NCBI GenBank assembly: GCA_017302835.1
Contig: JAFLCC010000001.1
Coordinates: forward strand, 1-64,000
Source of the DNA: Deltaproteobacteria bacterium
GTDB taxonomy: Bacteria; Bdellovibrionota; Bdellovibrionia; Bdellovibrionales; Bdellovibrionaceae
Length of the DNA stretch: 64,000 nucleotides
Reading direction: 5' to 3'
Shown piece by piece: positions 19,010-29,226 of the stretch. A program made the position numbers and the translations under genes. Every line of letters begins with the position of its first letter. Position 1 is the first letter of the stretch. The notes beneath the pieces were generated by a model. That model was not told the origin of the DNA. It saw only the letters and a list, made by a program, of their open reading frames with translations, and did not search any database.

Positions 19010-19420
19010 ATGGTTCTTGATTCGTTAGGCCAATCCTTTTCCTATTTCCAATCTAAAATAGTTTGGTCTAATTCCGAAGAACTTTGGGTCGCAGCGCTAA
19101 ATTCACATTGTCGAATTATTTCTTCCGCCTTGTTGTTTAAAGGCACTATAAATTATTGTTTTTTTCACCCTAGGGATATCTTAAGATTCGCCATTGTTCA
19201 TAACTCTGTTTCAATTATCATAGCTCACAATCACCCCTCAAATAACTGTTTACCTTCACAAAGCGACTATGAAAATACTAAAGATCTTTACTTGCTCTGC
19301 CAGCTTCTACAAATTCCTTTATTGGATCATTTGATAATAACGGAAAAGGACTGTTATTCCTTTAAACAAAATAAAGTATTTGATTCCTGGGAGCTTGAGT
19401 TAGGGCTCGTCAAAAAATAA
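19010..19420 (+). CDS. minimal RadC-like JAB/MPN-domain protein
   Basis: This is a RadC-type JAB domain without the N-terminal helix-hairpin-helix region. The metal motif AHNHPSNNCLPSQSD (His-x-His ... Asp) is intact, followed by LLDHLIITEKDCYSF as in RadC. The Glu usually found before LFRGT appears to be replaced (ISSALLFKGT), which may impair peptidase chemistry. The ATG at 19010 is taken; a TTG at 18992 would add six residues. RadC proteins are often linked to mobile elements or competence, but no such context is visible here. The stop lies inside a hairpin shared with the convergent gene. Confidence 0.75.
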   Translation: MVLDSLGQSFSYFQSKIVWSNSEELWVAALNSHCRIISSALLFKGTINYCFFHPRDILRFAIVHNSVSIIIAHNHPSNNCLPSQSDYENTKDLYLLCQLLQIPLLDHLIITEKDCYSFKQNKVFDSWELELGLVKK

Positions 19421-19448
19421 CGACATGGAACGAATTTTTTGACGGGCC
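19404..19448. terminator. convergent-gene terminator hairpin
   Basis: Arms GGCTCGTCAAAAAAT and ATTTTTTGACGGGCC pair over 15 positions with one mismatch (a G-U in RNA), with a 15-nt loop. The left arm includes the stop codon of the RadC-like gene. The T-run is within the stem on both strands, so it may act in both directions. Confidence 0.6.
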
Positions 19449-19481
19449 AACGAAGTAGGTGAGCTTTTGGGGACAGGCTCA

Positions 19482-20111
19482 TTACTTGTTTGGAAACAAT
19501 TCATAGCCTTCAAATTTTTTATTCTCTTGTTCCTCTTCAGAGGGAGACCCTATTTTATTATAGGATTTAATCTTAAAGTCTTTGTCTAGCTCAACTTCCC
19601 AGCCATCTTTTCTGGCATCGGAAATAAACTTTTTTGCAGCCGCAACTTTTTCTTTATAAGCAATCGCTTTATTTCTTTTTTCATCAAACATTGATTGATA
19701 AACTCTACTCTTCGGATCTTTATTATTTATGGCCTTTGCATCATTAGCTCTCCCGAGATCTTCGGCCATTTGCCTTACCCTTGGATCTCCTTCAAAATCA
19801 AAAAAATTGTCTTTCTCAGAATACTTAGGTTTTTCTGATTTCGTTTCATCAAAGGATTTTAACACCTTAAAATTTTCAACCTGGGTTTTCATTTTTTGAA
19901 ATTCAAGATCTTCTGTTGTTTTTAAAAGATGCTTATTGACTATCGTATTTTCTAAATTTCCATGAAATGAAGACAACTCAGTTTCTCCAGGAGTTAAATT
20001 TTTTGGTTCATTTATTGAAAAAAATATTAACAAAAGGGAACTAAAGATAAACCCTACGGCTAAGACGTTTAGGTAATTGTTATTCAAGTTCTTTTTTGTA
20101 CGATTATTCAT
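19482..20111 (-). CDS. hypothetical membrane-anchored protein
   Basis: AGAGAGG precedes the ATG by 3 nt. There is one N-terminal membrane segment (about 14-33, LNVLAVGFIFSSLLLIFFS), then a mostly charged, helical periplasmic domain rich in Lys/Glu/Asp with no recognised motif. The C-terminal segment KKFISDARKDGWEVELDKDFKIKSY may form a small fold. No family is assigned. It stands alone between a terminator and the histidine-kinase operon. Confidence 0.65.
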   Translation of the reverse strand: MNNRTKKNLNNNYLNVLAVGFIFSSLLLIFFSINEPKNLTPGETELSSFHGNLENTIVNKHLLKTTEDLEFQKMKTQVENFKVLKSFDETKSEKPKYSEKDNFFDFEGDPRVRQMAEDLGRANDAKAINNKDPKSRVYQSMFDEKRNKAIAYKEKVAAAKKFISDARKDGWEVELDKDFKIKSYNKIGSPSEEEQENKKFEGYELFPNK

Positions 20112-20215
20112 AATCCTCTCTTGAGAATATCACAATGTTCAAGACTATTCGGTAATAAGAAAAATAAATAAAATTACTTTTGTATCAAAAGGAGACAAAA
20201 TCGAAATTGAGGGCA

Positions 20216-20250
20216 CGTCTAGAAGTAAATACTTATTTTTTTTCTAGACG
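20216..20250 (-). terminator. hairpin after the histidine kinase gene
   Basis: CGTCTAGAA and TTCTAGACG form a perfect 9-bp stem just after the kinase stop on the minus strand. The loop contains an A/T run, but no T-run follows the stem in the sense direction. It is a probable transcript end for the mreB-to-kinase operon. Confidence 0.45.
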
Positions 20251-20254
20251 GGCA

Positions 20255-22186
20255 CTAATTTAGAGCGTGTTTAAAATGAGTTGGAATAGTAATTATAAAC
20301 TCAGTTCCTACATTTTCACTAGATTTTACTTGAATATCACCGCCATGTTTTTGAATAATTCCATAGGTAATACTTAAGCCAAGTCCCGTTCCCTTACCAA
20401 CAGGTTTTGTTGTAAAAAACGGATCAAATATTTGATCCAAATTTTGAGCTTTTATACCTTTGCCAGTGTCTTGAATTGAGATCTGAATATATTCTATATT
20501 TTTAACATTTATCGATTTAATGGTTACCCAAATGCGACCACTGGACTCAATTGCCTGAATCGCATTTGATAGTATATTTACAAAAACTTGACTAATTTGA
20601 CTTGCATAGCAGGTTAGTCTTGGAACATCCTCGAAATTCTTTTCAATTTCTATTTTATTTTTAATTTCACCTTGAACCAAACTCAAAGATGTTTCCATCA
20701 GTTCTCGCACATCCACTTCTTTTATTTGCGCCTCATCCAATCTAGAAAAATTTCTTAAACCAAGAACAATATCGCGAGTTCTGCGGGCGCCTTCTTCACA
20801 AGAGCTAATCAATTTTGGTAAATCTTTTGTTATGAAATCAAACTCAAATTCCTCTTTTTTTTCTGAAAGAATTTCTTTATTAGTTTCTGCAATGTTTACG
20901 AGCTCAATGAGCTTGAAGGAATAGTCTTTTAAATGAGCCATATTACTATAAATAAAGCTGATCGGATTATTTAGTTCATGGGCGACCCCGGCTACCAGCT
21001 CTCCTAAACTGATCATTTTTGCCGAATGTACTAATTTTTTTTGTGTTTCTAAAAGCATTTTGTTTGCTTCTTCTAATTCCGTAACTTTATTTCTTAAATC
21101 CGATCTGGCCTGCCATATTTTGATACTCATTTGGTTAAAGCTTTCGGTCAATAAACCAATCTCTGTGTTGTTTTTAACTGGTATGGTAATGGCTTGCTCT
21201 TGAGTCTCGAATGATTGAAGTGCTTCTACCAGTTCATACAAAGGTTTTAAGATCCAATTACTTGTTATGACAATGGTAATAAATAAAAATATCACTACAA
21301 TTCCAACAACTGTATAAAAGGCAAAGCTTATATTTTTAAGTACTTCGCGCGAGTCCGCTTTTGAAACGCCCATACCAATTAAAAATTGACCATTGCCCCA
21401 CTCGATCTTTGAAACAAAAAAACCATAAGGACTTGTATTGATAACTGCTTCGAAAAGTGGCTCTTTGCTTTCGTAAACTGCATTTAAAATCTTGTTCGAG
21501 AGGACTTTTGACTTGTCAGAGAAAGAAGAAGCTAATACTGTCGCGTCTTCCTTAGAAATAAAAAATTCAAGTTTTAATTTGGTCTTTAATCTATTCAAAA
21601 ATGAGCTGTCTATATATATAACTTGCTGAAGGTAGCCAATAATTTTTTGTTTTGGGTTTAAAACCCTAGTCACTGTTCCAAGTTTTATTTTATTCTCATT
21701 AAAATCCAAGGATCCAGTATCCTTTTTTGATTTTAAAATTGAAATAATTTTATCAGACAAAAAAGTGGCTTCATTGGTCTCATTTTCTGATAAAACACCC
21801 TCCTTTTCATTTTTGTATACTTTTGAAAGACGTCTTCCTTCCCTATTAAAAAAAATCAACTCTGAACTAAGTTCATGAAGAATTAATTTTTCAGACAATT
21901 TTATCAAGTTTTCCCTATCTCCGATAGATAAGTTGTAAATTAAGAAGGGATCTCTTATGTACTTTTCTTTTTGCAATTGCATTCCAGACTTGAAGTCAGA
22001 AAAAATAACTTCAACCTCCCTTGAGTTAACCGAAAGCCTTTGTGCCAGCTCTTTACTGATTGCCTGTTCGTACTTTAGTGTTGAATAGTAGGCGACTAAA
22101 AGAAGCGGAAAAAATGATAGAAAAAAAAACCAGGTTATGATGATGGTTCTTATGGACCTTTGGGACTTCTTTTTTTTATAGTTCAC
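20255..22186 (-). CDS. membrane sensor histidine kinase
   Basis: Membrane helices are at about 15-35 and 287-309 and flank a periplasmic sensor domain of about 250 residues (dCache-like spacing). A HAMP linker (310-360), a coiled-coil, and the HisKA box follow, with His403 in LVAGVAHELNNPISF. The ATPase domain has N box NILSNAIQAIE, G1 DTGKGI, F box FDPFFTTKP and G2 GTGLGLSITYG. No receiver is attached and no response regulator is adjacent. The start overlaps the stop of the anti-sigma-like gene (ATGA-type coupling), so the kinase is last in the mreB operon. Confidence 0.93.
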   Translation of the reverse strand: MNYKKKKSQRSIRTIIITWFFFLSFFPLLLVAYYSTLKYEQAISKELAQRLSVNSREVEVIFSDFKSGMQLQKEKYIRDPFLIYNLSIGDRENLIKLSEKLILHELSSELIFFNREGRRLSKVYKNEKEGVLSENETNEATFLSDKIISILKSKKDTGSLDFNENKIKLGTVTRVLNPKQKIIGYLQQVIYIDSSFLNRLKTKLKLEFFISKEDATVLASSFSDKSKVLSNKILNAVYESKEPLFEAVINTSPYGFFVSKIEWGNGQFLIGMGVSKADSREVLKNISFAFYTVVGIVVIFLFITIVITSNWILKPLYELVEALQSFETQEQAITIPVKNNTEIGLLTESFNQMSIKIWQARSDLRNKVTELEEANKMLLETQKKLVHSAKMISLGELVAGVAHELNNPISFIYSNMAHLKDYSFKLIELVNIAETNKEILSEKKEEFEFDFITKDLPKLISSCEEGARRTRDIVLGLRNFSRLDEAQIKEVDVRELMETSLSLVQGEIKNKIEIEKNFEDVPRLTCYASQISQVFVNILSNAIQAIESSGRIWVTIKSINVKNIEYIQISIQDTGKGIKAQNLDQIFDPFFTTKPVGKGTGLGLSITYGIIQKHGGDIQVKSSENVGTEFIITIPTHFKHALN

Positions 22187-23172
22187 GGCGAACCCGACGT
22201 TGTTGATTTTTCATCAATAGTAAAAATAATCCTCAAAATCCCATCGGGCATAACTCTAGCATGTGGTTCTTTCTTTAGTTTTAATTCTGAATAAATTTTT
22301 AACAGGGATTCCAATTCTGGTAATTTACTTTTAGGAAGGGTAAAATGATAATAAAAAGTTTGGTTGGACTTTTTCCACCCTATCTCCACTTCACCAGCTT
22401 TTCTTCCTCCTAATTCAAATATTTTATCAGATATTTTTGGGGCAATCATTTCTACGTTAGTGACCTGCAATTGGCCACGGTATAAAAAACCTACTGTTGT
22501 TTTGGCGTAAGATACATCGGTACTATTTTGAACAACTGGTTTTTCTTGATTTGGTTCATTACTCTTAATTTCAATTGAGTTCTTTACGCTAAACGGAATT
22601 TTAACTAAGCTTAATTTTTTACTGTCTAGCTTAATTCCTTCATCAATAAATTCAGGTTTCGCATTAACAACTTCTTTTAAGCTACGTTCACTTCCTGCAT
22701 TTAATAATTCTTTCTTTTTTCGATCAATTTTAGTGATTATCATATCCTTATTTTGATCTTCTGAAGCCAAATGAACGATTTTACCCCATGGAAAAACATT
22801 CAAAGTAATGACCATTGCAAGTATGATAATCAATGCCTCAAGTGTCCATTTTAAGGATAATGGCCACCGATCAAATTTGATTTTATTTAATATTTTATGA
22901 AATGAGGTATTTCTATTTACTGTTTGATCCACGATCTTATCGCTGATAACGACTTCGCTTAGCAATTCTACATATTGAAGCCCATTCGTCATTTTCATAA
23001 AATCGGACTGTGTGTTTTTGTCAGTGTGAATGACTTCTTCAACTGCCTTTTTTCTTTCTTCATCAAGCAAATTTTGAAGATATTCATAAAGAAAATTTTG
23101 TCCAAAAAAAGGACTTATCTCCCTTTTCTTGAATTTCTTTAATTTTATTTTAGTTTTAAATTCCTTGTCCAT
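22183..23172 (-). CDS. anti-sigma-factor-like single-pass membrane protein
   Basis: The N-terminal cytoplasmic part (about 22-85) has the helical pattern of anti-sigma domains (LYEYLQNLLDEERKKAVEE) but lacks the zinc-binding His/Cys residues. One membrane helix (about 109-127) leads to a periplasmic region with a C-terminal beta domain (about 220-325). The gene is 3 nt after the sigma-region-4-like gene and coupled to the histidine kinase. The anti-sigma call is inferred from pattern and neighbourhood; no database match was run. Confidence 0.55.
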   Translation of the reverse strand: MDKEFKTKIKLKKFKKREISPFFGQNFLYEYLQNLLDEERKKAVEEVIHTDKNTQSDFMKMTNGLQYVELLSEVVISDKIVDQTVNRNTSFHKILNKIKFDRWPLSLKWTLEALIIILAMVITLNVFPWGKIVHLASEDQNKDMIITKIDRKKKELLNAGSERSLKEVVNAKPEFIDEGIKLDSKKLSLVKIPFSVKNSIEIKSNEPNQEKPVVQNSTDVSYAKTTVGFLYRGQLQVTNVEMIAPKISDKIFELGGRKAGEVEIGWKKSNQTFYYHFTLPKSKLPELESLLKIYSELKLKKEPHARVMPDGILRIIFTIDEKSTTSGSP

Positions 23173-23175
23173 AAT

Positions 23176-23637
23176 TCAACCTAAACTAAAAGTGATTTTT
23201 CCAAGTTTTTTAAGTGCGCTTGAAATTCGGTAATAATGAGTTCCCCTATTAAGCTCAAGAGCTTCTAACACTGTTGACTCTTCCATTTTGAGCACGTGAG
23301 TCCAGAGCAAAGAAATCATTTCCTCCTTTCTTGCATTCTTATGAAATTCTTTCCATGGTCCAATATCCTGTCCCATAGAAAGAATCCATTTTTCATTAAG
23401 TCCTTTGGTTATATAAACTTGACTTAAATCAGAGTCATAAACAATGTCAGTTGCCATTCGAATAAGGACTGACTCTTTAGTTTTTGAATCTTTGATTTTT
23501 TTAATCTTATCTAAAATCTTGATCGTGTTAAGTATCGCATGATCCTCATGCATTAATGAAAAGAAGAAAAATACAGCAAGTGTTCTAACATAGCTCTCAG
23601 CACTCTTTGCATCACCCAATGCTATCGCTGAGCTCAT
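23176..23637 (-). CDS. sigma-70 region-4-like small protein
   Basis: This is a 153-residue protein. The C-terminal segment (about 105-147: EEMISLLWTHVLKMEESTVLEALELNRGTHYYRISSALKKLG region) resembles an ECF sigma region 4 helix-turn-helix. The N-terminal half shows only weak similarity to region 2 and lacks the recognisable -10 binding motif. It may be a divergent ECF sigma factor or a sigma-like regulator held by the adjacent membrane protein. Its ATG follows the mreB stop by one nucleotide, a sign of tight co-translation. Confidence 0.5.
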   Translation of the reverse strand: MSSAIALGDAKSAESYVRTLAVFFFFSLMHEDHAILNTIKILDKIKKIKDSKTKESVLIRMATDIVYDSDLSQVYITKGLNEKWILSMGQDIGPWKEFHKNARKEEMISLLWTHVLKMEESTVLEALELNRGTHYYRISSALKKLGKITFSLG

Positions 23638-23638
23638 T

Positions 23639-24709
<1,071 letters not shown>

Positions 24710-24854
24710 TTAAGTTTGAATTTGAAAATAAGTCACTAGTGCAAGTCTATGAGGCTTAAAAAGAAGAGTCAATGCAGATATTTAACTAGATTTTTTTCCC
24801 TTTCCTGCTTTGCGGCAAGGGAGCTTCCTGGTTTTGTGATTCTTAAATTTGGTG

Positions 24855-24881
24855 TATAAACTTTTTTGCTTTAAAAAGGAG
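24855..24881 (+). promoter_or_regulatory. candidate -10 and ribosome site of lysC
   Basis: TATAAA (24855-24860) lies 25 nt before the lysC start, and AAGGAG (24876-24881) is 4 nt before the ATG. No good -35 is seen at 16-18 nt. No attenuator or lysine riboswitch structure was recognised in the 197-nt gap 24689-24885. Confidence 0.35.
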
Positions 24882-24885
24882 CTTC

Positions 24886-26256
24886 ATGAAAAACATTATC
24901 GTTTCTAAATTTGGTGGCACCTCGATGGCTAATGCGCTCTGTATGGTTAGAAGTGCGACCGTTTCAGTTCAACAAAAATCATCACTGATTGTCGTTTCGG
25001 CAACCTCTGGAACTACTAACAAACTTATTGAACTGGGCGAACATGCCAGAAACTCAAACTTAGAATCGGCGGAAAAAGTCTTTCAGGAAATCTATAGTAG
25101 ACATCAACAAATAGCTTCCGATTTAAATCTTTCACCAGAAAAGCAACATCAGCTTTCTGAATTGTTTAATGAGTTAAATTCGCTAACGAAGGGCATCTTC
25201 TACCTTAGGGACTGTTCTCCTAGAGCCTCTGATGTTTTAATAAGTATGGGTGAGCGGATTTCTTCTGTTTTGTTTTCCCAAGCCATGGAAAACGTCCTCA
25301 AAGAAATGAATCTAGACTCTAAAGTGATTTTATATGATGTAAGAAAAGTCATTAAAACAGATGATCAGTTTGGAAAAGCTAGACCACTAACAGAGGAAAT
25401 TAATCGTCAAGGAAAATTGTTTTTTTCAGATATCCTTAATTCCAATTGTATTGGCGTGACCCAAGGATTTATTGGTTCGACTTTGGATGGGCAAACATCC
25501 ACTTTGGGAAGAGGAGGAAGTGATTTTTCTGCAGCCATTTTGGCTGAAGCCATTGATGCAAAAATTCTTGAAATTTGGACGGATGTTGCGGGCGTAGCGA
25601 CAACTGATCCCAGGATCGTACCTCAAGCCAAGCTCATCGATGAATTGAGTTTTAAAGAGGCTTCAGAATTAGCTACTTTCGGCGCTAAAGTTCTTCACCC
25701 CGCAACACTGCTTCCCGCTATAAAAAAGAATATTCCCGTGTTTGTAGGCTCCAGTTTTGAGCCTGACAAAAAAGGCACTTGGATCAAAAAAGATGTTCCT
25801 TCCCACCCCTTAATCCGTGCGATGGCCTTAAGAAAAAACCAAGCCCTTTTAACTCTTTCAACACCTGAAATGCTACAAACCCATGGTTTTTTATTTCAGG
25901 TGTTCAAAATTTTTAATGATCTTAAAATTTCCATTGATGCCATTACCACTTCAGAGATTTCAGTTTCTATGACTTTAGATGACTCAACTCTGCTCAACAA
26001 AACCCTTGTTGAAAGACTTTCTGAAATTGCAGAAGTCCAAATTGAAGAAAATTTTTCATTAGTTTCACTTATAGGCAACCATATCAATCATACCCCAGGT
26101 ATTTCAAAACAAATTTTTGAAACTATTTCAGATATCAATGTACGCATGATTTGCCTTGGAGCAAGTAAGCACAACTTCTGCTTTCTCGTTAGCGAAGATC
26201 AAGCAGAAGAAGCCCTAAAGAGACTACATAAAGTTTTTTTTCCAACTCATTTCTAA
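24886..26256 (+). CDS. lysC: aspartate kinase (LysC type)
   Basis: Aspartate kinase phosphorylates aspartate in the first step of the lysine, threonine and methionine pathway. The N-terminal motif KFGGTSMA (8-15) and the later FIGSTLDGQTSTLGRGGSDFSAA (substrate and ATP site) mark the kinase domain. The C-terminal about 150 residues form paired ACT domains for feedback control. The 456-residue monofunctional length resembles E. coli LysC (lysine-sensitive) more than alpha/beta-type enzymes. The final 33 nt overlap the 3' end of the convergent glpD gene. Confidence 0.94.
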   Translation: MKNIIVSKFGGTSMANALCMVRSATVSVQQKSSLIVVSATSGTTNKLIELGEHARNSNLESAEKVFQEIYSRHQQIASDLNLSPEKQHQLSELFNELNSLTKGIFYLRDCSPRASDVLISMGERISSVLFSQAMENVLKEMNLDSKVILYDVRKVIKTDDQFGKARPLTEEINRQGKLFFSDILNSNCIGVTQGFIGSTLDGQTSTLGRGGSDFSAAILAEAIDAKILEIWTDVAGVATTDPRIVPQAKLIDELSFKEASELATFGAKVLHPATLLPAIKKNIPVFVGSSFEPDKKGTWIKKDVPSHPLIRAMALRKNQALLTLSTPEMLQTHGFLFQVFKIFNDLKISIDAITTSEISVSMTLDDSTLLNKTLVERLSEIAEVQIEENFSLVSLIGNHINHTPGISKQIFETISDINVRMICLGASKHNFCFLVSEDQAEEALKRLHKVFFPTHF

Positions 26257-27837
26257 CTTGATATGATTTTGAATTTTTTCATATTCTTTTATAATAAATT
26301 TCTCATCAACAAGCAGTTGTTTCTTAAAAACATCTGCTATTTCATCAAATAAACTTATTCCATGATCACGATGAGTTAATACCAAATGAGATCTTCTCAG
26401 ATAATAATCAGCAATCGATAAACACATGGTATTCTCAATATGAAAGGCTACCATCTTTTGAACCGTACTTAAGTCGGGATATTTTTTTATAATATCATCA
26501 GCCTCAACTCCAAATTTTTCAGCCAGGATATAATCATTTTTGCCTTTCTTCCGATCTAAATAATTTTTGTAACTCTCCTGAGTTACCAGAGGGTTGATGG
26601 GTATTTTTGTATTTGATTTTCCAAAGCTGACTCTTTTCTCAAAGGAAAGGGAACCTACCAACTTATCCACGGCTTCTTCTGCAATTTTTCTATAAGTTGT
26701 ATATTTTCCGCCGGCGACATAAAGAATTTCATTCTTCCCTTTTTTAATAACATGTTCTCTGCTTGTCTTTCCCGTAGACTCGGCATCATCTTTAACTAAA
26801 GGCCTGACTCCGGCATAGGAGGATATGATGTCTTCTTTTGCGATCTTGCATGTAGGAAAATATGAATTCACAATTTGTAATAAATATTCAACATCTGTTT
26901 TGTCTGAATGAACATTATCTGGAGATTCATTGTAGTCTGTATCGGTAGTACCAATGATTACAAAATCACCCCTTGGTATGGCGAAGATAATTCTTTTTCC
27001 AGTTTCAGCTCCCATAACTATAGCTTGATGCAAATCCATTTTACTTCGAGACAAAATAAGATGAATTCCCTTGGTCGGACGGAGCATCTGTTTCCAATTC
27101 GCATCCATTATCTGACCAAAACTATCTGTCCACGGCCCCACACAAGAAACCATTTGATGCGCACGAATGGTCAGAGATTTTTGTGTCAATGAATCTATGG
27201 CCTGAATTGTATGTATTTGATTTTCAAAAGTATACTTTTTAGCTTCCACATAATTTGCTATAATGGCGTCCTGATCATTTGCCGATCTTAGAGTTTCAAA
27301 AACCAAAAGATCATCATCCATATAAGCATCACAATAAATAAAAGAGCCCAACAAATCTTTATTTTTTATCTCTGGCTGCAAATATTGAGTCTGTTGTTTA
27401 TTTAATTTTTCATGAATTTCGGGTGTTTGAAAAAGGGATAAAATGTCGTAAAGCCACATTCCTATACCCATTTTAAACATTCCAACTCGTGATGATTTAA
27501 ATAGGGGGATCATAAACTTTAGTTGATGCACAAGATGTGGAGCTATTTCAAACAAGAGACTTCGTTCGCTCAAGGCTTCAAATACCAATTTAAATTCTAA
27601 ATTCTCCAAATAACGAATACCACCATGAATGAGTTTACTTGATCTTGATGAGGTGCCCGAAGCAAAGTCGTTAGCCTCAATAAGAGCTACCTTCATTCCC
27701 CTGGAGGTTGCATCCCTGGCGATACCTGCGCCGTTAATGCCGCCACCAATAATGAGAACATCAAAAATATTTTCTTCTAGGTGATTTAAATTTTGTGCAC
27801 GTTTGTTGAAATCAAATTTTTTCATAGATTCAATCAT
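26224..27837 (-). CDS. glpD: aerobic glycerol-3-phosphate dehydrogenase
   Basis: GlpD is an FAD-dependent oxidase of glycerol-3-phosphate at the membrane, feeding electrons to quinone. The dinucleotide-binding motif DVLIIGGGINGAGIARDA opens the protein, followed by the conserved SGTSSRSSKLIHGGIRYLE. VVAGGKYTTYRKIAEE-type sequence (YVAGGKYTTYRKIAEEA) appears near 365, and a C-terminal DAO_C domain runs from about 390. Length 537 is typical. Met1 or Met5 could be the start; neither has a good ribosome site. The 3' end overlaps lysC. Confidence 0.93.
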   Translation of the reverse strand: MIESMKKFDFNKRAQNLNHLEENIFDVLIIGGGINGAGIARDATSRGMKVALIEANDFASGTSSRSSKLIHGGIRYLENLEFKLVFEALSERSLLFEIAPHLVHQLKFMIPLFKSSRVGMFKMGIGMWLYDILSLFQTPEIHEKLNKQQTQYLQPEIKNKDLLGSFIYCDAYMDDDLLVFETLRSANDQDAIIANYVEAKKYTFENQIHTIQAIDSLTQKSLTIRAHQMVSCVGPWTDSFGQIMDANWKQMLRPTKGIHLILSRSKMDLHQAIVMGAETGKRIIFAIPRGDFVIIGTTDTDYNESPDNVHSDKTDVEYLLQIVNSYFPTCKIAKEDIISSYAGVRPLVKDDAESTGKTSREHVIKKGKNEILYVAGGKYTTYRKIAEEAVDKLVGSLSFEKRVSFGKSNTKIPINPLVTQESYKNYLDRKKGKNDYILAEKFGVEADDIIKKYPDLSTVQKMVAFHIENTMCLSIADYYLRRSHLVLTHRDHGISLFDEIADVFKKQLLVDEKFIIKEYEKIQNHIKLEMSWKKNFM

Positions 27838-27857
27838 TACATTGATCTAAAAAAGGA

Positions 27858-28331
27858 TCAACGAACTGTTTTAATTAAGAAGCACTGAGGATTCCAGTTT
27901 TCTGGTTTAAAAGGATTTATAGAATTTTGAATACCTGATTGATTTGGGAAAAAGACTCTTTGAAAATGTTTTTCTTTGGAGAGCTTATAAGCAAGTTCAC
28001 TTAACTCATCCCGAGCCTGAAGGGAAGAATAGGACAAATGTTCAACCCACAAAGATTGAGTTTGGCCATCTAGAAACAATAACGGCTGTGCGGTAAAAAA
28101 CCCGACTAATTGCCCTTCAGGAGAAAAGGTACTCGAGGTGTCCTTATTTCTTGCAAGAAAGCTCCAACCCAAAGAAACATAGTGTTCAAGAGACTCTTGT
28201 CTCCATTTAGAGTTCCATTTTGTAAAAACTCTTTCTGCCTCTTCACTTATTGCATCTATTAATTTTTTTTCTTCGTACTCAAGCAGTTCTGGAATATCTT
28301 CAATTTGAATGGTTCGACAATAAAAGCTCAC
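27858..28331 (-). CDS. conserved protein of unknown function, possibly GNAT-like
   Basis: A GTG start at 28331 is proposed because AGAGGAAAA lies about 8 nt upstream; this gives 157 residues. The pattern TIQIEDIPELLEYEEKKLI at the start, followed by LGWSFLARNK, LVGFFTAQPLLFLDGQTQSLWVEHL and RDELSELAYKLSKEKHFQRVFFP, resembles N-acetyltransferase order (beta strands plus an acetyl-CoA-side helix). The typical R/Q-x-x-G-x-A motif is absent. The function is therefore open. It sits 20 nt upstream of glpD and may be co-transcribed with it. Confidence 0.6.
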   Translation of the reverse strand: MSFYCRTIQIEDIPELLEYEEKKLIDAISEEAERVFTKWNSKWRQESLEHYVSLGWSFLARNKDTSSTFSPEGQLVGFFTAQPLLFLDGQTQSLWVEHLSYSSLQARDELSELAYKLSKEKHFQRVFFPNQSGIQNSINPFKPENWNPQCFLIKTVR

Positions 28332-28412
28332 TCTATTTTTTCCTCTGAAATGTAAAAGAAAACATATAGTATAACTGGACACAATTCACAAATTATTTTA
28401 AATTCTGGGACT

Positions 28413-29159
28413 ATGAAATACAAAAAATATCCTAAAGAATTTTGGACAAACATTAAAAATACAACAAAAGAAATAAAGGAACAAGGGAAGCCTCTTGTTG
28501 CTGCCTTTGATGCCGATGGCACCCTATGGGATTTAGATATGGGCGAAAATCTTTTTCACTACACTATAGAACATAAACTAGTTCCTCTCCCAGAGAACCC
28601 CTGGGAGGAATATCTTCAAATGAAAAAAATTAGTAACGACCCTAGAGCTGCCTATCTTTGGCTAGCTCAAATTTATAAAGGAATTCCTCTTTCTCAGGTA
28701 AAAAAATGGGCTGAAGAAGCACTTCAATCGATCACGCCTGTTCCTATATTTTCTGAACAGAAAGAATTAATTTCTTTTTTTAAAAGTGAAAATGTGGATG
28801 TCTATATTATCACGGCCTCTATTAAATGGGCCGTTGAACCCGGCGCTCTGCTCCTAGGTCTTGAACATGATAATGTTATTGGCATAGAAACTAAAGTTAA
28901 AGATCTAATTGTTACTAATGAATTAAAAGGTATCATTTCTTATAAAAAAGGGAAGCCTGAAGCTTTAAAACTTAAAACTGGATTTTTTCCATTTTTTGCC
29001 TCAGGTAATACCGAAGGAGATTTAGAACTATTAGAATCAGCCACTCATTTGAAGTTAGCTGTGAGTGCAGCTAATAGAGATGATGAACTTTATAAGACTG
29101 AATTTTTATTACAGGAAACTGCCAATAAAAAAAATTGGATGTCCCATCGTTTTTTATAA
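28413..29159 (+). CDS. HAD-superfamily phosphatase (phosphoserine-phosphatase-like)
   Basis: Motif I is AAFDADGTLWD, with nucleophile and acid/base aspartates in DxD form. Motif II lies in VYIITASIKWAVEP, motif III Lys in SYKKGKPEALKLK, and motif IV acids in ASGNTEGDLELLESA. The helical cap between motifs I and II and the 248-residue length fit the SerB/PSP-like C1 class. Substrate cannot be assigned. It is divergent from the 27858-28331 gene and convergent with the ABC exporter pair. Confidence 0.85.
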   Translation: MKYKKYPKEFWTNIKNTTKEIKEQGKPLVAAFDADGTLWDLDMGENLFHYTIEHKLVPLPENPWEEYLQMKKISNDPRAAYLWLAQIYKGIPLSQVKKWAEEALQSITPVPIFSEQKELISFFKSENVDVYIITASIKWAVEPGALLLGLEHDNVIGIETKVKDLIVTNELKGIISYKKGKPEALKLKTGFFPFFASGNTEGDLELLESATHLKLAVSAANRDDELYKTEFLLQETANKKNWMSHRFL

Positions 29160-29163
29160 CAAA

Positions 29164-29222
29164 GCCAATTCACAGGGAGTCCTACCGACGAGATCAAAGA
29201 ATTAAGTAGTAAGCGTAATACC
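29164..29222 (-). repeat. dispersed 3'-end element, copy C (partial)
   Basis: This copy aligns with about 59 nt of one half of the elements at 36497-36615 and 43237-43354. The shared core is CCGACGAGA, and the end resembles GCGTAA. It begins 4 nt after the stop of the ABC-transporter gene on the minus strand. The other half is missing, so it cannot form the full paired structure. Confidence 0.6.
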
Positions 29223-29226
29223 TTTT

